The notes beneath the pieces were generated by a model. It was not told the DNA's origin and did not search any database. It worked only from the letters and a program-made list of their open reading frames with translations. Of a stretch of 64,000 bases of DNA, positions 25,383-35,377 are shown piece by piece. The DNA is from an uncultured Bacteroidota bacterium (GTDB taxonomy: Bacteria; Bacteroidota; Bacteroidia; Flavobacteriales; Flavobacteriaceae), in contig CACIKV010000008.1 in the NCBI GenBank assembly GCA_902587325.1, positions 1-64,000 of the forward strand, given 5' to 3'. Position 1 is the first letter of the stretch. Every line of letters begins with the position of its first letter. The position numbers and the translations under genes are program-made.

Positions 25383-27943
25383 TGAGCGAATTAAATAAAA
25401 TTAGGTTAAATAAGGTCATTAGAGAATTTAATATTTCTTTAGAAAGAATTGTTGAATTTCTTTCATCAAATGGTCATGAAATAGAACCAAGACCAACAAC
25501 TAAAATTTCTCAAAATCAATACGACTTATTGGTATCTGAGTTTAGCTCTGATAGATCTAGTAAAGTTGAATCTCATGATTTAACAGAAGAAAAGCAAAAA
25601 GAAAAAGAAGAGTTAAGGATTAAATTTGAGCAAGAAAAAGAAGAAAAAAGTAGGAACAGAATTATAACTTCAAAATCATCTATTCATCAATTTAGAAAAG
25701 TAGGTGAAATAAATTTAAATGAAAAAACTATTGTTCAAGATGTTAAGGATGAAGTAAATGAAAATAAAGATAAACTATTTATAAAAGACGAAAATCAAAA
25801 TCAATCCTCTGAAAATTTAGAATCTAAGATTCATACAAAATATGAGAAGCTTTCTGGGCTAAAAAAGACCGGTGAAAAAATTAATTTGGATCAATTCAAA
25901 AAATCAGAAGCTGATAATGATACTCTAAAAAATAAGAGAAAAAGAAGAAGAATTGCTAAAGATATTCCATCGAATAGAGATGTTTCAAAAACAGTTATTA
26001 GCAAACAAAAAAAAATAAAAAGTTCTGACTCTCTTCCGAATGACGATATTGTTCAAAAGCAGATTAGAGAAACCCTTGAAAAATTACAGACATCTTCAAA
26101 ATCTAATGCTGCAAAATACAGAAAAGAAAAAAGAGATAGTCATAAAAAAAGATCTGAGGATCAAGAAAAAATCGATTCTGACAAGAAAATAATTCAAGTT
26201 ACTGAATTTATTACTGTTGGAGAAGTAGCTTCAATGATGGAAGTTTCTGGAAATGATATTATTTCAGCATGTATGTCATTAGGAATAATGGTTACAATGA
26301 ACCAAAGATTAGATGCTGAAACTCTTTCTGTTGTTGCTGATGAGTTTGGATTTGAAGTAGATTTTGTTACTGCTGAAATTGAAGAATCAATTCAAGAGGA
26401 TACTGACTCCATAGATGACCTTTTACCTCGCCCGCCAATAGTCACAGTAATGGGTCACGTTGATCATGGTAAAACATCATTATTGGATTTTATTAGAAAA
26501 GAAAATGTTATAGCTGGAGAGTCTGGTGGAATAACCCAGCATATTGGAGCATATAATGTGAAATTAAAGAATGGAAATAAAATAACATTTTTAGATACCC
26601 CGGGCCATGAAGCTTTTACAGCTATGAGGGCTAGAGGAACTCAACTTACAGATATTGTAGTAATAGTGATCGCAGCTGATGATGACATAATGCCTCAAAC
26701 AAAAGAAGCAATTAGCCATGCTCAAGCAGCTGGGGTACCAATCGTTTTTGCAATTAATAAAATTGATAGAGATGTTTCAAATCCTGAAAAAATAAAAGAA
26801 AAGTTGTCAGGAATGAATTTATTAGTTGAAGATTGGGGAGGTAAAATTCAGTCCCACGATATTTCAGCTCTAAAGGGAATTGGTATAGATGAACTTTTGG
26901 AAAAAATTATTTTGGAAGCTGAAATGTTAGAACTCAAAGCAAATCCAAATAAATCATCAAGTGGTTCCGTTATTGAAGCTAGGCTAGATAAGGGTAAGGG
27001 TTATATATCTACTTTACTTGTACAATCCGGAACACTTAATATAGGAGACTATATTTTAGTTGGCCAACATAGTGGAAAAGTAAGAGCACTTTATGACGAG
27101 AGAGGACATCAAATTAAATCAGCAGGCCCATCCATGCCGGTATCAATTTTAGGTTTAGATGGAGCCCCTCAGGCTGGTGATAAGTTTAATGTTTTTGATG
27201 ACGAAAAAGAAGCTAAGAGTATAGCAGCAAAGAGAACTCAGTTGGTGAGAGAACAGAGTGTTAGAACTCAAAAACATATAACATTGGATGAAATTGGAAG
27301 AAGGATTGCCATTGGAGATTTTAAAGAGCTAAACATTATATTAAAGGGTGATGTGGATGGTTCAGTAGAGGCACTATCTGACTCCTTTCAAAAATTATCT
27401 TCTGACGAAATAGTTGTAAATATTATTCATAAAGCGGTTGGTGCGATAACAGAATCTGACATTTTACTTGCTTCTGCATCGGACGCTATTGTTATTGGTT
27501 TTAACGTACGACCAACTGGTAATGCAAGAAATATTGCAGATAAAGAAGAAGTTGATATTAGAAATTATTCTATCATATATGACGCAATTAATGATTTGAA
27601 AGATGCTATGGAGGGGTTACTATCTCCAGAGTTGAAGGAAGAGCTAACAGGTTCAGCTGAAGTCCGTGAAACATTTAAAATATCAAAAGTTGGGACTATT
27701 GCAGGTTGTATGGTGATGAGCGGAAAGATTAATAGAAAATCTAAAGCTAGATTAATCAGAGACGGGATTATTGTTACCACAACTGAACTTTCTTCTTTAA
27801 AAAGATTTCAGGATGATGTGAAAGAAGTAACGAAAGGTTATGATTGTGGAATTCAATTGAAAAATTACAATGATATCAAAATTGGGGATACTTTAGAGTG
27901 TTTTAATGAGCTAAAGGTCAAGAAAAAGCTTAAAAACAAATAA
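25382..27943 (+). CDS. infB: Translation initiation factor IF-2
   Basis: GTPase that places fMet-tRNA on the 30S subunit. The 853 residues have a long, lysine- and glutamate-rich N-terminal region (about 50-280, low complexity), an IF2_N domain ([18 protein letters not shown]), the G domain with GHVDHGKT near residue 358, DTPGHEAF and NKIDR, and the C-terminal domains II-IV ([19 protein letters not shown]). It is translationally coupled to nusA by a 1-nt overlap and abuts the convergent SPOR gene with no spacer. Confidence 0.97.
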   Translation: MSELNKIRLNKVIREFNISLERIVEFLSSNGHEIEPRPTTKISQNQYDLLVSEFSSDRSSKVESHDLTEEKQKEKEELRIKFEQEKEEKSRNRIITSKSSIHQFRKVGEINLNEKTIVQDVKDEVNENKDKLFIKDENQNQSSENLESKIHTKYEKLSGLKKTGEKINLDQFKKSEADNDTLKNKRKRRRIAKDIPSNRDVSKTVISKQKKIKSSDSLPNDDIVQKQIRETLEKLQTSSKSNAAKYRKEKRDSHKKRSEDQEKIDSDKKIIQVTEFITVGEVASMMEVSGNDIISACMSLGIMVTMNQRLDAETLSVVADEFGFEVDFVTAEIEESIQEDTDSIDDLLPRPPIVTVMGHVDHGKTSLLDFIRKENVIAGESGGITQHIGAYNVKLKNGNKITFLDTPGHEAFTAMRARGTQLTDIVVIVIAADDDIMPQTKEAISHAQAAGVPIVFAINKIDRDVSNPEKIKEKLSGMNLLVEDWGGKIQSHDISALKGIGIDELLEKIILEAEMLELKANPNKSSSGSVIEARLDKGKGYISTLLVQSGTLNIGDYILVGQHSGKVRALYDERGHQIKSAGPSMPVSILGLDGAPQAGDKFNVFDDEKEAKSIAAKRTQLVREQSVRTQKHITLDEIGRRIAIGDFKELNIILKGDVDGSVEALSDSFQKLSSDEIVVNIIHKAVGAITESDILLASASDAIVIGFNVRPTGNARNIADKEEVDIRNYSIIYDAINDLKDAMEGLLSPELKEELTGSAEVRETFKISKVGTIAGCMVMSGKINRKSKARLIRDGIIVTTTELSSLKRFQDDVKEVTKGYDCGIQLKNYNDIKIGDTLECFNELKVKKKLKNK

Positions 27944-28318
27944 TTAGTTGACTTTTGGTTTAAATATAAATGCAGATTTAAATATTTGTTTAATCTCTCT
28001 TAATTTTTTTTCTGCAATAATTCTAGACTTAAATTTTCCAACCCTAACCTTGTAGTTTGGAGTTTCAAAATAAAAAAATGCACTGTCAACTGGGTATTTT
28101 TCAGTAACGAATTTTGAAATGGAGTCTGCCAAATTATAACTTCCACTAAAAACTTGTATCGAATAATAATTTTTGTCAAATAATTTTTTATCAACCTGTT
28201 TTTTAATAGTTAGTAGGCTATCGAATTTAGTGTTGTTTGTCAAATTAAATTGGTCAATTTGAGAGTATGTTAAACAATAAAAAAACATCCAAAAAATGCT
28301 TAATATATTTTTATTCAT
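27944..28318 (-). CDS. SPOR-domain exported protein
   Basis: 124 residues starting with a probable signal peptide (NKNILSIFWMFFYCLTYSQ) and a C-terminal SPOR-like domain (YYSIQVFSGSYNLADSISKF and YKVRVGKFKSRIIAEKKLREI), which in other proteins binds denuded peptidoglycan glycan strands. I use the ATG at 28318; a TTG three codons earlier is less likely. Small SPOR proteins between infB and the act cluster are, as I recall, a common Flavobacteriia arrangement. It abuts infB tail to tail. Role in cell envelope maintenance is inferred. Confidence 0.82.
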   Translation of the reverse strand: MNKNILSIFWMFFYCLTYSQIDQFNLTNNTKFDSLLTIKKQVDKKLFDKNYYSIQVFSGSYNLADSISKFVTEKYPVDSAFFYFETPNYKVRVGKFKSRIIAEKKLREIKQIFKSAFIFKPKVN

Positions 28319-28449
28319 TAACAACAAATATAGTCCTTTAGTATGAAAGAAATTATTGTTTTTTTTTTAATATAGTATTAGGATTATTTATAAATGTTAA
28401 AAATTGAAAAATAGATTCAAAATATATTTTTTGTCTGATTATTGTTTAT

Positions 28450-28457
28450 TATTTTTG
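28450..28457 (+). promoter_or_regulatory. Putative -7 box for the act-cox cluster
   Basis: TATTTTTG fits TAnnTTTG. A TTTG at 28430-28433 lies 16 nt upstream, one short of the usual 17-23. It would start transcription near 28461, about 20 nt before the actA start. The 165-nt spacer 28319-28483 holds nothing else I recognise. Confidence 0.45.
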
Positions 28458-28483
28458 TATTCTAAAATCAAGCAATTTTTTAA

Positions 28484-29791
28484 TTGTTGGAAACTAATAA
28501 AAACAAAAACTTAAGTCAATCTTTTAAGAAACTTACTGTCTCTAGATTTTTTGCGCTTGTAATTCTTATTTTTTCTTTTTCATTTAATTCTTTTTCTCAA
28601 GAAGTAGATATTGCAAAAGGTAAATCTTTATTTAATGCAAATTGTGCTGCTTGTCATAAGTTAAATAAAAACCTAATAGGTCCTGCACTTGCTGGTGTTT
28701 CAGCTAAATACGAAAAGGAATGGCTGTATACTTGGATCAAGAACAGTAATGCAATGATTAAATCTGGTGATGAAAGGGCAGTTGCGATTTGGGAAGAATG
28801 GAATAAAGCTGCAATGAATGCTTTTCCACAACTTTCAAATATGGATATTGACAATATTTTGGCTTACACTGATTACGTCCCTGAACCTGTTGCTGTAGCT
28901 TCCACAGCAGTGCCATCAGCTCAAGCTCCAACAGCGGGGTCTGTCTCAACTGATATTGTTTTGGCCATTTTGATTTTAGTTCTTTGTATTCTTTTAACCA
29001 TGCTGTTCATGGTTAATAAAACACTGAAAGCCATAGCAATAAAAAATGGTGTTAAGTTTGAAGATCCTAAACCATTATTTAAAGTTCCAGTATGGAAGCT
29101 TTTCATTAAAAATCAATTTTTGGTCTTTTGTTCAGTTATTGCGTTTCTTTTATCTAGTGCATATTTTGCATATGGTTGGATGATGCAAATAGGTATTGAT
29201 CAGGGTTATATGCCAGTGCAACCAATTCATTACTCACACAAAATTCATTCTGGAGCTAATCAAATCGAATGTCAATATTGTCACTCATCGGTTAGATCAT
29301 CGAAGCATTCAGGAATACCATCCTTAAATGTTTGTATGAATTGTCATCAAAATATTGCTGAGTACAATGGCGAAGAGGATCTCGAAAAAGGGTATACCAA
29401 AGAATTTTATACAAACGAGATAAAAAAATTATATAAAGCTGTAGGTTGGGATGAAGAAAGCAGAACTTACACTGGAGACACTGAACCTGTAAAGTGGGTT
29501 AGGATTCATAATCTTCCAGATTTTGTGTATTTCAATCACTCACAACATGTTAATGTTGGGGGTATTGATTGCAAAGAATGCCATGGTCCTATTGAGGAAA
29601 TGGAAATTGTTTATCAGCACTCTTCTCTAACTATGGGTTGGTGTATTAATTGTCATAGGGAATCTGAGGTTAATGTAAAAAGTAATGAATATTATACAAA
29701 AATTCATGAAGAGCTTTCGAAAAAATATGGAGTTGAAAAATTAACTGTAGCACAAATGGGAGGACTGGAATGTGGTAAATGTCATTATTAA
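28484..29791 (+). CDS. actA: Alternative complex III subunit ActA: monohaem plus pentahaem cytochrome c
   Basis: Electron-transfer subunit of the quinol:cytochrome c/acceptor oxidoreductase that replaces bc1. Six c-type haem motifs are visible: CAACH near residue 53, then after two hydrophobic segments (about 155-175, 205-230) CQYCH near 262, CMNCH, CKECH, CINCH and CGKCH near 430. The first belongs to an N-terminal monohaem domain fused to the pentahaem ActA core, a known Bacteroidota form. A signal peptide spans about residues 1-39. No ATG exists near the start: translation must use TTG at 28484 or 28487. First gene of actABCDEF-coxBA. Confidence 0.95.
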   Translation: MLETNKNKNLSQSFKKLTVSRFFALVILIFSFSFNSFSQEVDIAKGKSLFNANCAACHKLNKNLIGPALAGVSAKYEKEWLYTWIKNSNAMIKSGDERAVAIWEEWNKAAMNAFPQLSNMDIDNILAYTDYVPEPVAVASTAVPSAQAPTAGSVSTDIVLAILILVLCILLTMLFMVNKTLKAIAIKNGVKFEDPKPLFKVPVWKLFIKNQFLVFCSVIAFLLSSAYFAYGWMMQIGIDQGYMPVQPIHYSHKIHSGANQIECQYCHSSVRSSKHSGIPSLNVCMNCHQNIAEYNGEEDLEKGYTKEFYTNEIKKLYKAVGWDEESRTYTGDTEPVKWVRIHNLPDFVYFNHSQHVNVGGIDCKECHGPIEEMEIVYQHSSLTMGWCINCHRESEVNVKSNEYYTKIHEELSKKYGVEKLTVAQMGGLECGKCHY

Positions 29792-29803
29792 ATTATTGAT
29801 TAA

Positions 29804-32800
29804 ATGAGTCAAGAAAAAAGATATTGGAAAAGCGAAATTGAATTAAAACCAAATAATGGTTTAGATGAAATTAGGAACAATGAGTTCGTTGATAAGCTCC
29901 CAGTTGATGAAAATATTTTCTCTAATGACTCTGTTAATAATTCTGAAACTAACAGGAGAGATTTTCTAAAGTATTTAGGTTTTAGCACAACCGCGGCAGT
30001 ACTTGCCAGTTGTGAAGGACCAGTTAATAGATCTGTACCATATGTAGTTCAGCCTGATAGAATCATACCAGGTATTTCAAACTACTATGCTACTACATTA
30101 TTTGACGGGTATGATTCTGCTAATGTTCTTGTTAAAACTAGAGAAGGAAGACCAATAAAAATTGATAACAATAAGTTATCATCATATAATGGTTATGCAA
30201 ATGCCAGATTAAATGCTTCTGTTCTCAGTTTATATGATAGTGGAAGAGTACAAGGTCCAACAATCAATAAAGAAGATGTAAGTTGGAATAACTTTAATAA
30301 AAATATTAAAGCTCAATTAAATTCATTAAAATCATTAAATCAGCAGGTTGTTCTTTTAACATCAACAGTTAACAGTCCAACAAGTAAAAAAATTATTTCT
30401 GAATTTTTAAATAAGTATCCAAATGTTGAGCATATTGAATATGACTCTATTTCAGAATCCTCAGTATTAGATGCTCATGAGTTAATGTATGGAACCAGAG
30501 CTTTACCATATTATGATTTTCAAAATGCAAAGTGTATTGTTTCAATTGGAGCAGATTTTTTAGGTGATTGGCAAGGCTCAAACTATGATCATGACTATGT
30601 AAAGGGCAGAATTCCAAATAAAGAGAATGGAAAAGCTTCAATGTCTAAACACATACAAGTCGAATCAAATCTATCCATTACTGGCTCAAATGCAGATCTG
30701 AGAATTCCAATTTCAGTTGACGACCAAAAACTATTTTTGGCTTATTTATATCAAAAACTCTCTGACAGCTCTATTTCATTAAAATCTGTACCCGAAAAAC
30801 TTGCAAAAAAAATAGACTATGTTTATGATCAATTACTTTTAAGCCCTTCAAAATCTGTTGTATTGTGTGGATTAGATGATTTGAATGCTCACATAATCAC
30901 AAATAGAATTAATGACTTATTAAAGTCTAATGTTAAAAGTACATCGAAAGTTTCATTAGTTAGAAATGGAAGTGATTCTAAAATGAATAATTTCTTGACT
31001 AGAATTAATAAAGGAGAAATTAAGGGATTGATAATGAATGGTGTTAACCCTTGTTACACTTTATCTAATTCAAATGCTTTTTCCGAAGCATTAAAAAAAT
31101 TAAATTTTAGTGTAAGTTTTTCAATGAAAATTGATGAAACAGCTAATTTTTGTTCTCACCTTGCTGCAACACCTCATCAACTAGAATCGTGGGGTGATTT
31201 TGAGTTTATAAATGGAGAATTTAGCTTAACTCAACCGACTATAAAGCCATTGTTTGATACTAAGCAGTTAGAAGATTGTCTACTGAACTGGTTGGATTCT
31301 GAAAATTCATTTTATGACAGAATAAAAGATAATTGGAAAAATAATATTCTTGACTCCTCAACATACTGGAATTCTTCACTTCATGATGGAGTATATTCTT
31401 CAAAAGTTAAAAAACGATTAGTTGATAAGAAAAGTAATTCAAATCTTACCAATTTAAACTACAGTAAATATGCATCTGAACTTTCCTCATCTAAATCTGA
31501 AGGGTATGATTTAATTTTATACTCAAAAATTGGAATGGGCGATGGCCAGCAGGCAAATAATCCCTGGTTACAAGAGTTTCCTGATCCACTTACAAGAGTT
31601 TCTTGGGATAATTATATTACTGTTTCAAAATTTGATGCTGATGAAATTGGCTTAAAAAATTATAATGAATCCAATGGCGCATTAAATAGTAATTTTGCTC
31701 AAATCAATCTCGATAATACAGTTATTAAAGCCCCCGTAATCATCCAGCCCGGTCAAGCTAGGGGAACTGTAGGATTAGCCTTTGGCTATGGCAGAAGTGA
31801 TGGGGTTAAAGAAGAGATGAGAACTGGAGTTAATGCTTTTAAGATATACAAAGGTTTTTCTAAACATCAAAAAGTTAAAATTTCTTCAGTTTATGAGATT
31901 CATGAATTTGCTTGTGTACAATTACACAATACTTTAATGGGTAGAGGTGATATTATTAAGGAGACAACTCTTGAGATATTTAATTCAAAGGATAAAGAAT
32001 TTTGGAATCCAATTCCGAAGGTTTCTAAAAATCACATTGAAACTGCTGTTAACAGCAGAGAAGTTGATATTTGGAATGAGTTTGATAGGTCTATAGGTCA
32101 TCATTTTAATTTATCCATAGATTTAAATGCATGTACTGGTTGTGGTGCATGCGTAATTGCTTGTCATGCAGAAAATAATGTTCCAGTAGTTGGTAAGGAA
32201 GAAGTTAGAAAATCTAGAGATATGCATTGGTTAAGAATTGACAGATATTATTCCTCTGAATCAGAATTTTCTTCTGATATCGAAAAGAAAGAAAATATAT
32301 CTGGACTTGGTGAATCATTATCAGTTTTTGGAGAGATGGAAGAACCAAGTGAAAATCCTCAAGTTGTTTTTCAACCAGTTATGTGTCAACATTGTAATCA
32401 CGCACCTTGTGAAACTGTTTGTCCAGTTGCAGCCTCTGCGCATGGTAGACAAGGTCAAAACCATATGACTTACAACAGATGTGTTGGAACAAGATATTGC
32501 GCTAATAATTGTCCTTACAAAGTAAGAAGATTTAACTGGTTTTTGTACAACAATAATGATGAGTTTGACTTTCATATGAACGATGACTTAGGGAAAATGG
32601 TATTAAATCCAGATGTAGTTGTCAGATCAAGAGGTGTAATGGAAAAATGTTCTTTTTGTATACAAGGAACTCAATCGGTTATACTAAAAGCTAAAAATGA
32701 GGGTAGGGAAGCTAATGCGAACGAGTTTAATGACGTTGTTGCATGCTCTGCCGCATGTTCTACAGGTGCTCTTAATTTTGGAGATATTAACAATAAAGAA

Positions 32801-32923
32801 AGCGAAGTTTACAAGAGAAAACAAGATGAAAGAGTATATCATCTTCTTGAATATGTAGGAACAAAACCTAATGTGTTTTATCACACAAAGGTTAGAAATA
32901 TTGATAAAAATAAAAGTATATAA
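29804..32923 (+). CDS. actB: Alternative complex III subunit ActB (molybdopterin-oxidoreductase-like plus Fe-S)
   Basis: 1039 residues. A Tat-type signal (NRRDFLKYLGF) near residue 48 is followed by a lipobox-like ASC at about 67-69, suggesting export and lipid anchoring. Residues of about 75-740 resemble molybdopterin oxidoreductases but in this family lack the cofactor. The C-terminal ferredoxin-like domain (about 765-1000) has four cysteine groups: CTGCGACVIACH, CQHCNHAPCETVCP, CVGTRYCANNCPY and CSFC...CSAACSTGA. These hold the iron-sulfur clusters that pass electrons to ActA. It lies 12 nt after actA and abuts actC. Confidence 0.96.
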   Translation: MSQEKRYWKSEIELKPNNGLDEIRNNEFVDKLPVDENIFSNDSVNNSETNRRDFLKYLGFSTTAAVLASCEGPVNRSVPYVVQPDRIIPGISNYYATTLFDGYDSANVLVKTREGRPIKIDNNKLSSYNGYANARLNASVLSLYDSGRVQGPTINKEDVSWNNFNKNIKAQLNSLKSLNQQVVLLTSTVNSPTSKKIISEFLNKYPNVEHIEYDSISESSVLDAHELMYGTRALPYYDFQNAKCIVSIGADFLGDWQGSNYDHDYVKGRIPNKENGKASMSKHIQVESNLSITGSNADLRIPISVDDQKLFLAYLYQKLSDSSISLKSVPEKLAKKIDYVYDQLLLSPSKSVVLCGLDDLNAHIITNRINDLLKSNVKSTSKVSLVRNGSDSKMNNFLTRINKGEIKGLIMNGVNPCYTLSNSNAFSEALKKLNFSVSFSMKIDETANFCSHLAATPHQLESWGDFEFINGEFSLTQPTIKPLFDTKQLEDCLLNWLDSENSFYDRIKDNWKNNILDSSTYWNSSLHDGVYSSKVKKRLVDKKSNSNLTNLNYSKYASELSSSKSEGYDLILYSKIGMGDGQQANNPWLQEFPDPLTRVSWDNYITVSKFDADEIGLKNYNESNGALNSNFAQINLDNTVIKAPVIIQPGQARGTVGLAFGYGRSDGVKEEMRTGVNAFKIYKGFSKHQKVKISSVYEIHEFACVQLHNTLMGRGDIIKETTLEIFNSKDKEFWNPIPKVSKNHIETAVNSREVDIWNEFDRSIGHHFNLSIDLNACTGCGACVIACHAENNVPVVGKEEVRKSRDMHWLRIDRYYSSESEFSSDIEKKENISGLGESLSVFGEMEEPSENPQVVFQPVMCQHCNHAPCETVCPVAASAHGRQGQNHMTYNRCVGTRYCANNCPYKVRRFNWFLYNNNDEFDFHMNDDLGKMVLNPDVVVRSRGVMEKCSFCIQGTQSVILKAKNEGREANANEFNDVVACSAACSTGALNFGDINNKESEVYKRKQDERVYHLLEYVGTKPNVFYHTKVRNIDKNKSI

Positions 32924-34315
32924 ATGGCATCTCATTACGAAGCACCAATTCGAAAGCCTTTAATTACGGGTAATAAAACTTATCATCAGATTTCTGTTGA
33001 TGTTGCTAGACCAATTGAAGGTAATGCCAATAAGCAGTGGTGGATTGTTTTCTCAATTGCTCTCATATTATTTATGTGGGGTATTGTATGTATTATTTAT
33101 ACAATATCAACTGGAATTGGTGTTTGGGGATTAAATAAAACTGTAGGTTGGGCATGGGATATTACAAACTTTGTATGGTGGGTAGGAATAGGCCATGCAG
33201 GGACTTTGATTTCAGCTGTATTGCTTTTATTTAGACAAAAGTGGAGAATGGGAATCAATCGCTCTGCTGAGGCTATGACTATATTTTCTGTCATTCAAGC
33301 TGGTCTGTTTCCACTTATTCACATGGGAAGACCATGGCTTGCATATTGGATTGTTCCAATTCCTAACACATTTGGATCATTGTGGGTTAATTTTAATTCA
33401 CCATTATTGTGGGATGTATTTGCAATATCTACATATTTGACTGTTTCATTGGTTTTCTGGTGGACTGGACTTTTACCTGATTTTGCAATGATCAGAGATA
33501 GAGCTGTAAAACCTTTTCAAAAGAAAATTTACAGTCTTGTAAGTTTTGGATGGAGCGGAAGAGCTAAGGATTGGCAAAGATTTGAGGAAGTATCTTTGGT
33601 CCTAGCTGGGTTAGCTACACCATTAGTTCTATCTGTTCATACAATTGTATCTTTTGACTTTGCCACATCTATTATTCCTGGTTGGCACACTACAATATTT
33701 CCTCCCTATTTTGTAGCTGGAGCTATTTTTTCAGGCTTTGCAATGGTTAATACATTACTTATCGTTATGAGGAAGGTTTGTAATCTTGAAGATTACATCA
33801 CTCTTCAACATATTGAGTTGATGAATATAGTAATAATGATTACAGGTTCAATTGTAGGTTGTGCCTATATAACCGAATTATTTATTGCCTGGTATTCAGG
33901 AGTTGAGTATGAACAATATGCTTTTTTAAATAGGGCTACTGGCCCTTATTGGTGGGCATATTGGGCTATGATGACTTGTAATGTTTTTTCTCCACAGTTA
34001 ATGTGGTTTAAAAAACTTAGAACAAGTATTGTTTTTTCATTTGTGATTTCAATTGTAGTAAATATTGGAATGTGGTTTGAAAGATTTGTTATTATAGTAA
34101 CTTCTTTACATAGAGACTACTTACCATCTTCATGGACAATGTTCTCACCATCATTTATTGATATTGGAATTTTCTTAGGAACTATTGGTTTTTTCTTTGT
34201 TTTATTTTTGTTATATGCTAGAACATTTCCTGTTATAGCTCAAGCTGAAGTTAAAACGATACTAAAATCCTCAGGTGATAATTATAAAAAAATAAGAGAT
34301 AAAAATGGCAAATAA
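32924..34315 (+). CDS. actC: Alternative complex III subunit ActC (NrfD-like quinol-binding membrane protein)
   Basis: 463 residues with about ten transmembrane helices of the NrfD/PsrC type. Landmarks are ITNFVWWVGIGHAGTLISA near residue 80, which carries the family His-Ala-Gly, FPLIHMGRPW near 128 and SVHTIVSFDFA near 240. It forms one of the two quinol-oxidising membrane halves of the complex. It starts immediately after the actB stop and overlaps actD by 11 nt. Confidence 0.95.
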   Translation: MASHYEAPIRKPLITGNKTYHQISVDVARPIEGNANKQWWIVFSIALILFMWGIVCIIYTISTGIGVWGLNKTVGWAWDITNFVWWVGIGHAGTLISAVLLLFRQKWRMGINRSAEAMTIFSVIQAGLFPLIHMGRPWLAYWIVPIPNTFGSLWVNFNSPLLWDVFAISTYLTVSLVFWWTGLLPDFAMIRDRAVKPFQKKIYSLVSFGWSGRAKDWQRFEEVSLVLAGLATPLVLSVHTIVSFDFATSIIPGWHTTIFPPYFVAGAIFSGFAMVNTLLIVMRKVCNLEDYITLQHIELMNIVIMITGSIVGCAYITELFIAWYSGVEYEQYAFLNRATGPYWWAYWAMMTCNVFSPQLMWFKKLRTSIVFSFVISIVVNIGMWFERFVIIVTSLHRDYLPSSWTMFSPSFIDIGIFLGTIGFFFVLFLLYARTFPVIAQAEVKTILKSSGDNYKKIRDKNGK

Positions 34316-34835
34316 ATTTTTACATGCTATATATGACGATGATGACAAGTTGATGGATGCTGTTAAGTATCTAAAGAAAGAGGGTGTATACATTGAAGAT
34401 GTTTTTACTCCATTTCCTGTACATGGTTTAGATCATATTTTAAAACTAGAACCAACAAGATTAGCAATTACAGCTTTTATTTATGGCTGCGTTGGTCTTG
34501 CCTTTGGAATACTGATGATTAACTATATTATGATTGTTGATTGGCCTCAAAATATAGGAGGAAAGCCAAGTTTTAGCTTGATTGAAAATATTCCAGCTTT
34601 TGTTCCAGTAATTTTTGAGTTAACCGTATTCTTTACTGCTCACCTAATGGTAATTACTTTTTATTTGAGAAGTAGATTGTGGCCTTTTAAAAAAGCTGAA
34701 AATCCAATTCCGGAAACAACTGATGATAAGTTTTTAATTCAAATTCCCATTAGCAATAATGAAAAAGACTTAAAAGCAAAAATTAATAAAACAGATATTT
34801 TTAAAATTGATATTGTTGAAAATAAGAATGAATAA
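34305..34835 (+). CDS. actD: Alternative complex III subunit ActD (DUF3341)
   Basis: 176 residues: an N-terminal cytoplasmic domain (LHAIYDDDDKLMDAVKYLK; VFTPFPVHGLD near residue 40) followed by two transmembrane helices (about 55-80 and 95-122). This is the DUF3341 pattern of ActD, a structural membrane subunit. The C-terminal tail after residue 130 is charged. It overlaps actC by 11 nt and actE by 8 nt. Confidence 0.94.
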   Translation: MANKFLHAIYDDDDKLMDAVKYLKKEGVYIEDVFTPFPVHGLDHILKLEPTRLAITAFIYGCVGLAFGILMINYIMIVDWPQNIGGKPSFSLIENIPAFVPVIFELTVFFTAHLMVITFYLRSRLWPFKKAENPIPETTDDKFLIQIPISNNEKDLKAKINKTDIFKIDIVENKNE

Positions 34836-35373
34836 ATTAAATTATTTGTACATATTATCCTTGCTGACTATAGTCTCTTGCTTTGATCCATCTAAGCCAA
34901 ATTATCAGTATTTCCCAAATATGTACGAATCTGTCGGTTATGGCACTTACGATGAATCAGACGCTTTTTCCAATGGAATTGAGGCTCAAAAACCAGTTGT
35001 AGGCACGATATCCAGAGGATGGGAACCTTATGAATATGAAGATTCTAATGAGGGATATGCTCTTGCCAAAGCTAATTTAAAATCTCCTTTGGATAAAACT
35101 GATGAAAATATTAAAAAAGGAAAAGAACTTTATGAGATTTATTGTTCTGTATGTCACGGATCAAAAGGTGATGGTCAAGGAATTTTGATGCAAAGAGAAA
35201 AGTTTCTAGGTATACCTAGCTATGCAGATAGAGATATTACTGAAGGAAGTATATATCATGTTTTAATGCATGGTATAAACTTGATGGGTTCACATGCATC
35301 CCAAGTTAATCAAGAAGAGAGATGGAAAATATCCCAATATGTTCTAGAATTAAGAAATGAATTAATAAAATAA
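34828..35373 (+). CDS. actE: Alternative complex III subunit ActE (monohaem cytochrome c lipoprotein)
   Basis: 181 residues from the ATG at 34828. Lipoprotein signal with lipobox IVSC at Cys18, then the family segment NMYESVGYGTYDES and a cytochrome c domain with haem motif CSVCH near residue 106 and a Met-rich stretch (VLMHGINLMGSH) that supplies the axial ligand. It carries electrons out of the complex, probably to the oxidase encoded just downstream. A TTG start seven codons earlier is possible but lengthens the signal needlessly. Confidence 0.94.
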   Translation: MNKLNYLYILSLLTIVSCFDPSKPNYQYFPNMYESVGYGTYDESDAFSNGIEAQKPVVGTISRGWEPYEYEDSNEGYALAKANLKSPLDKTDENIKKGKELYEIYCSVCHGSKGDGQGILMQREKFLGIPSYADRDITEGSIYHVLMHGINLMGSHASQVNQEERWKISQYVLELRNELIK

Positions 35374-35377
35374 TTTA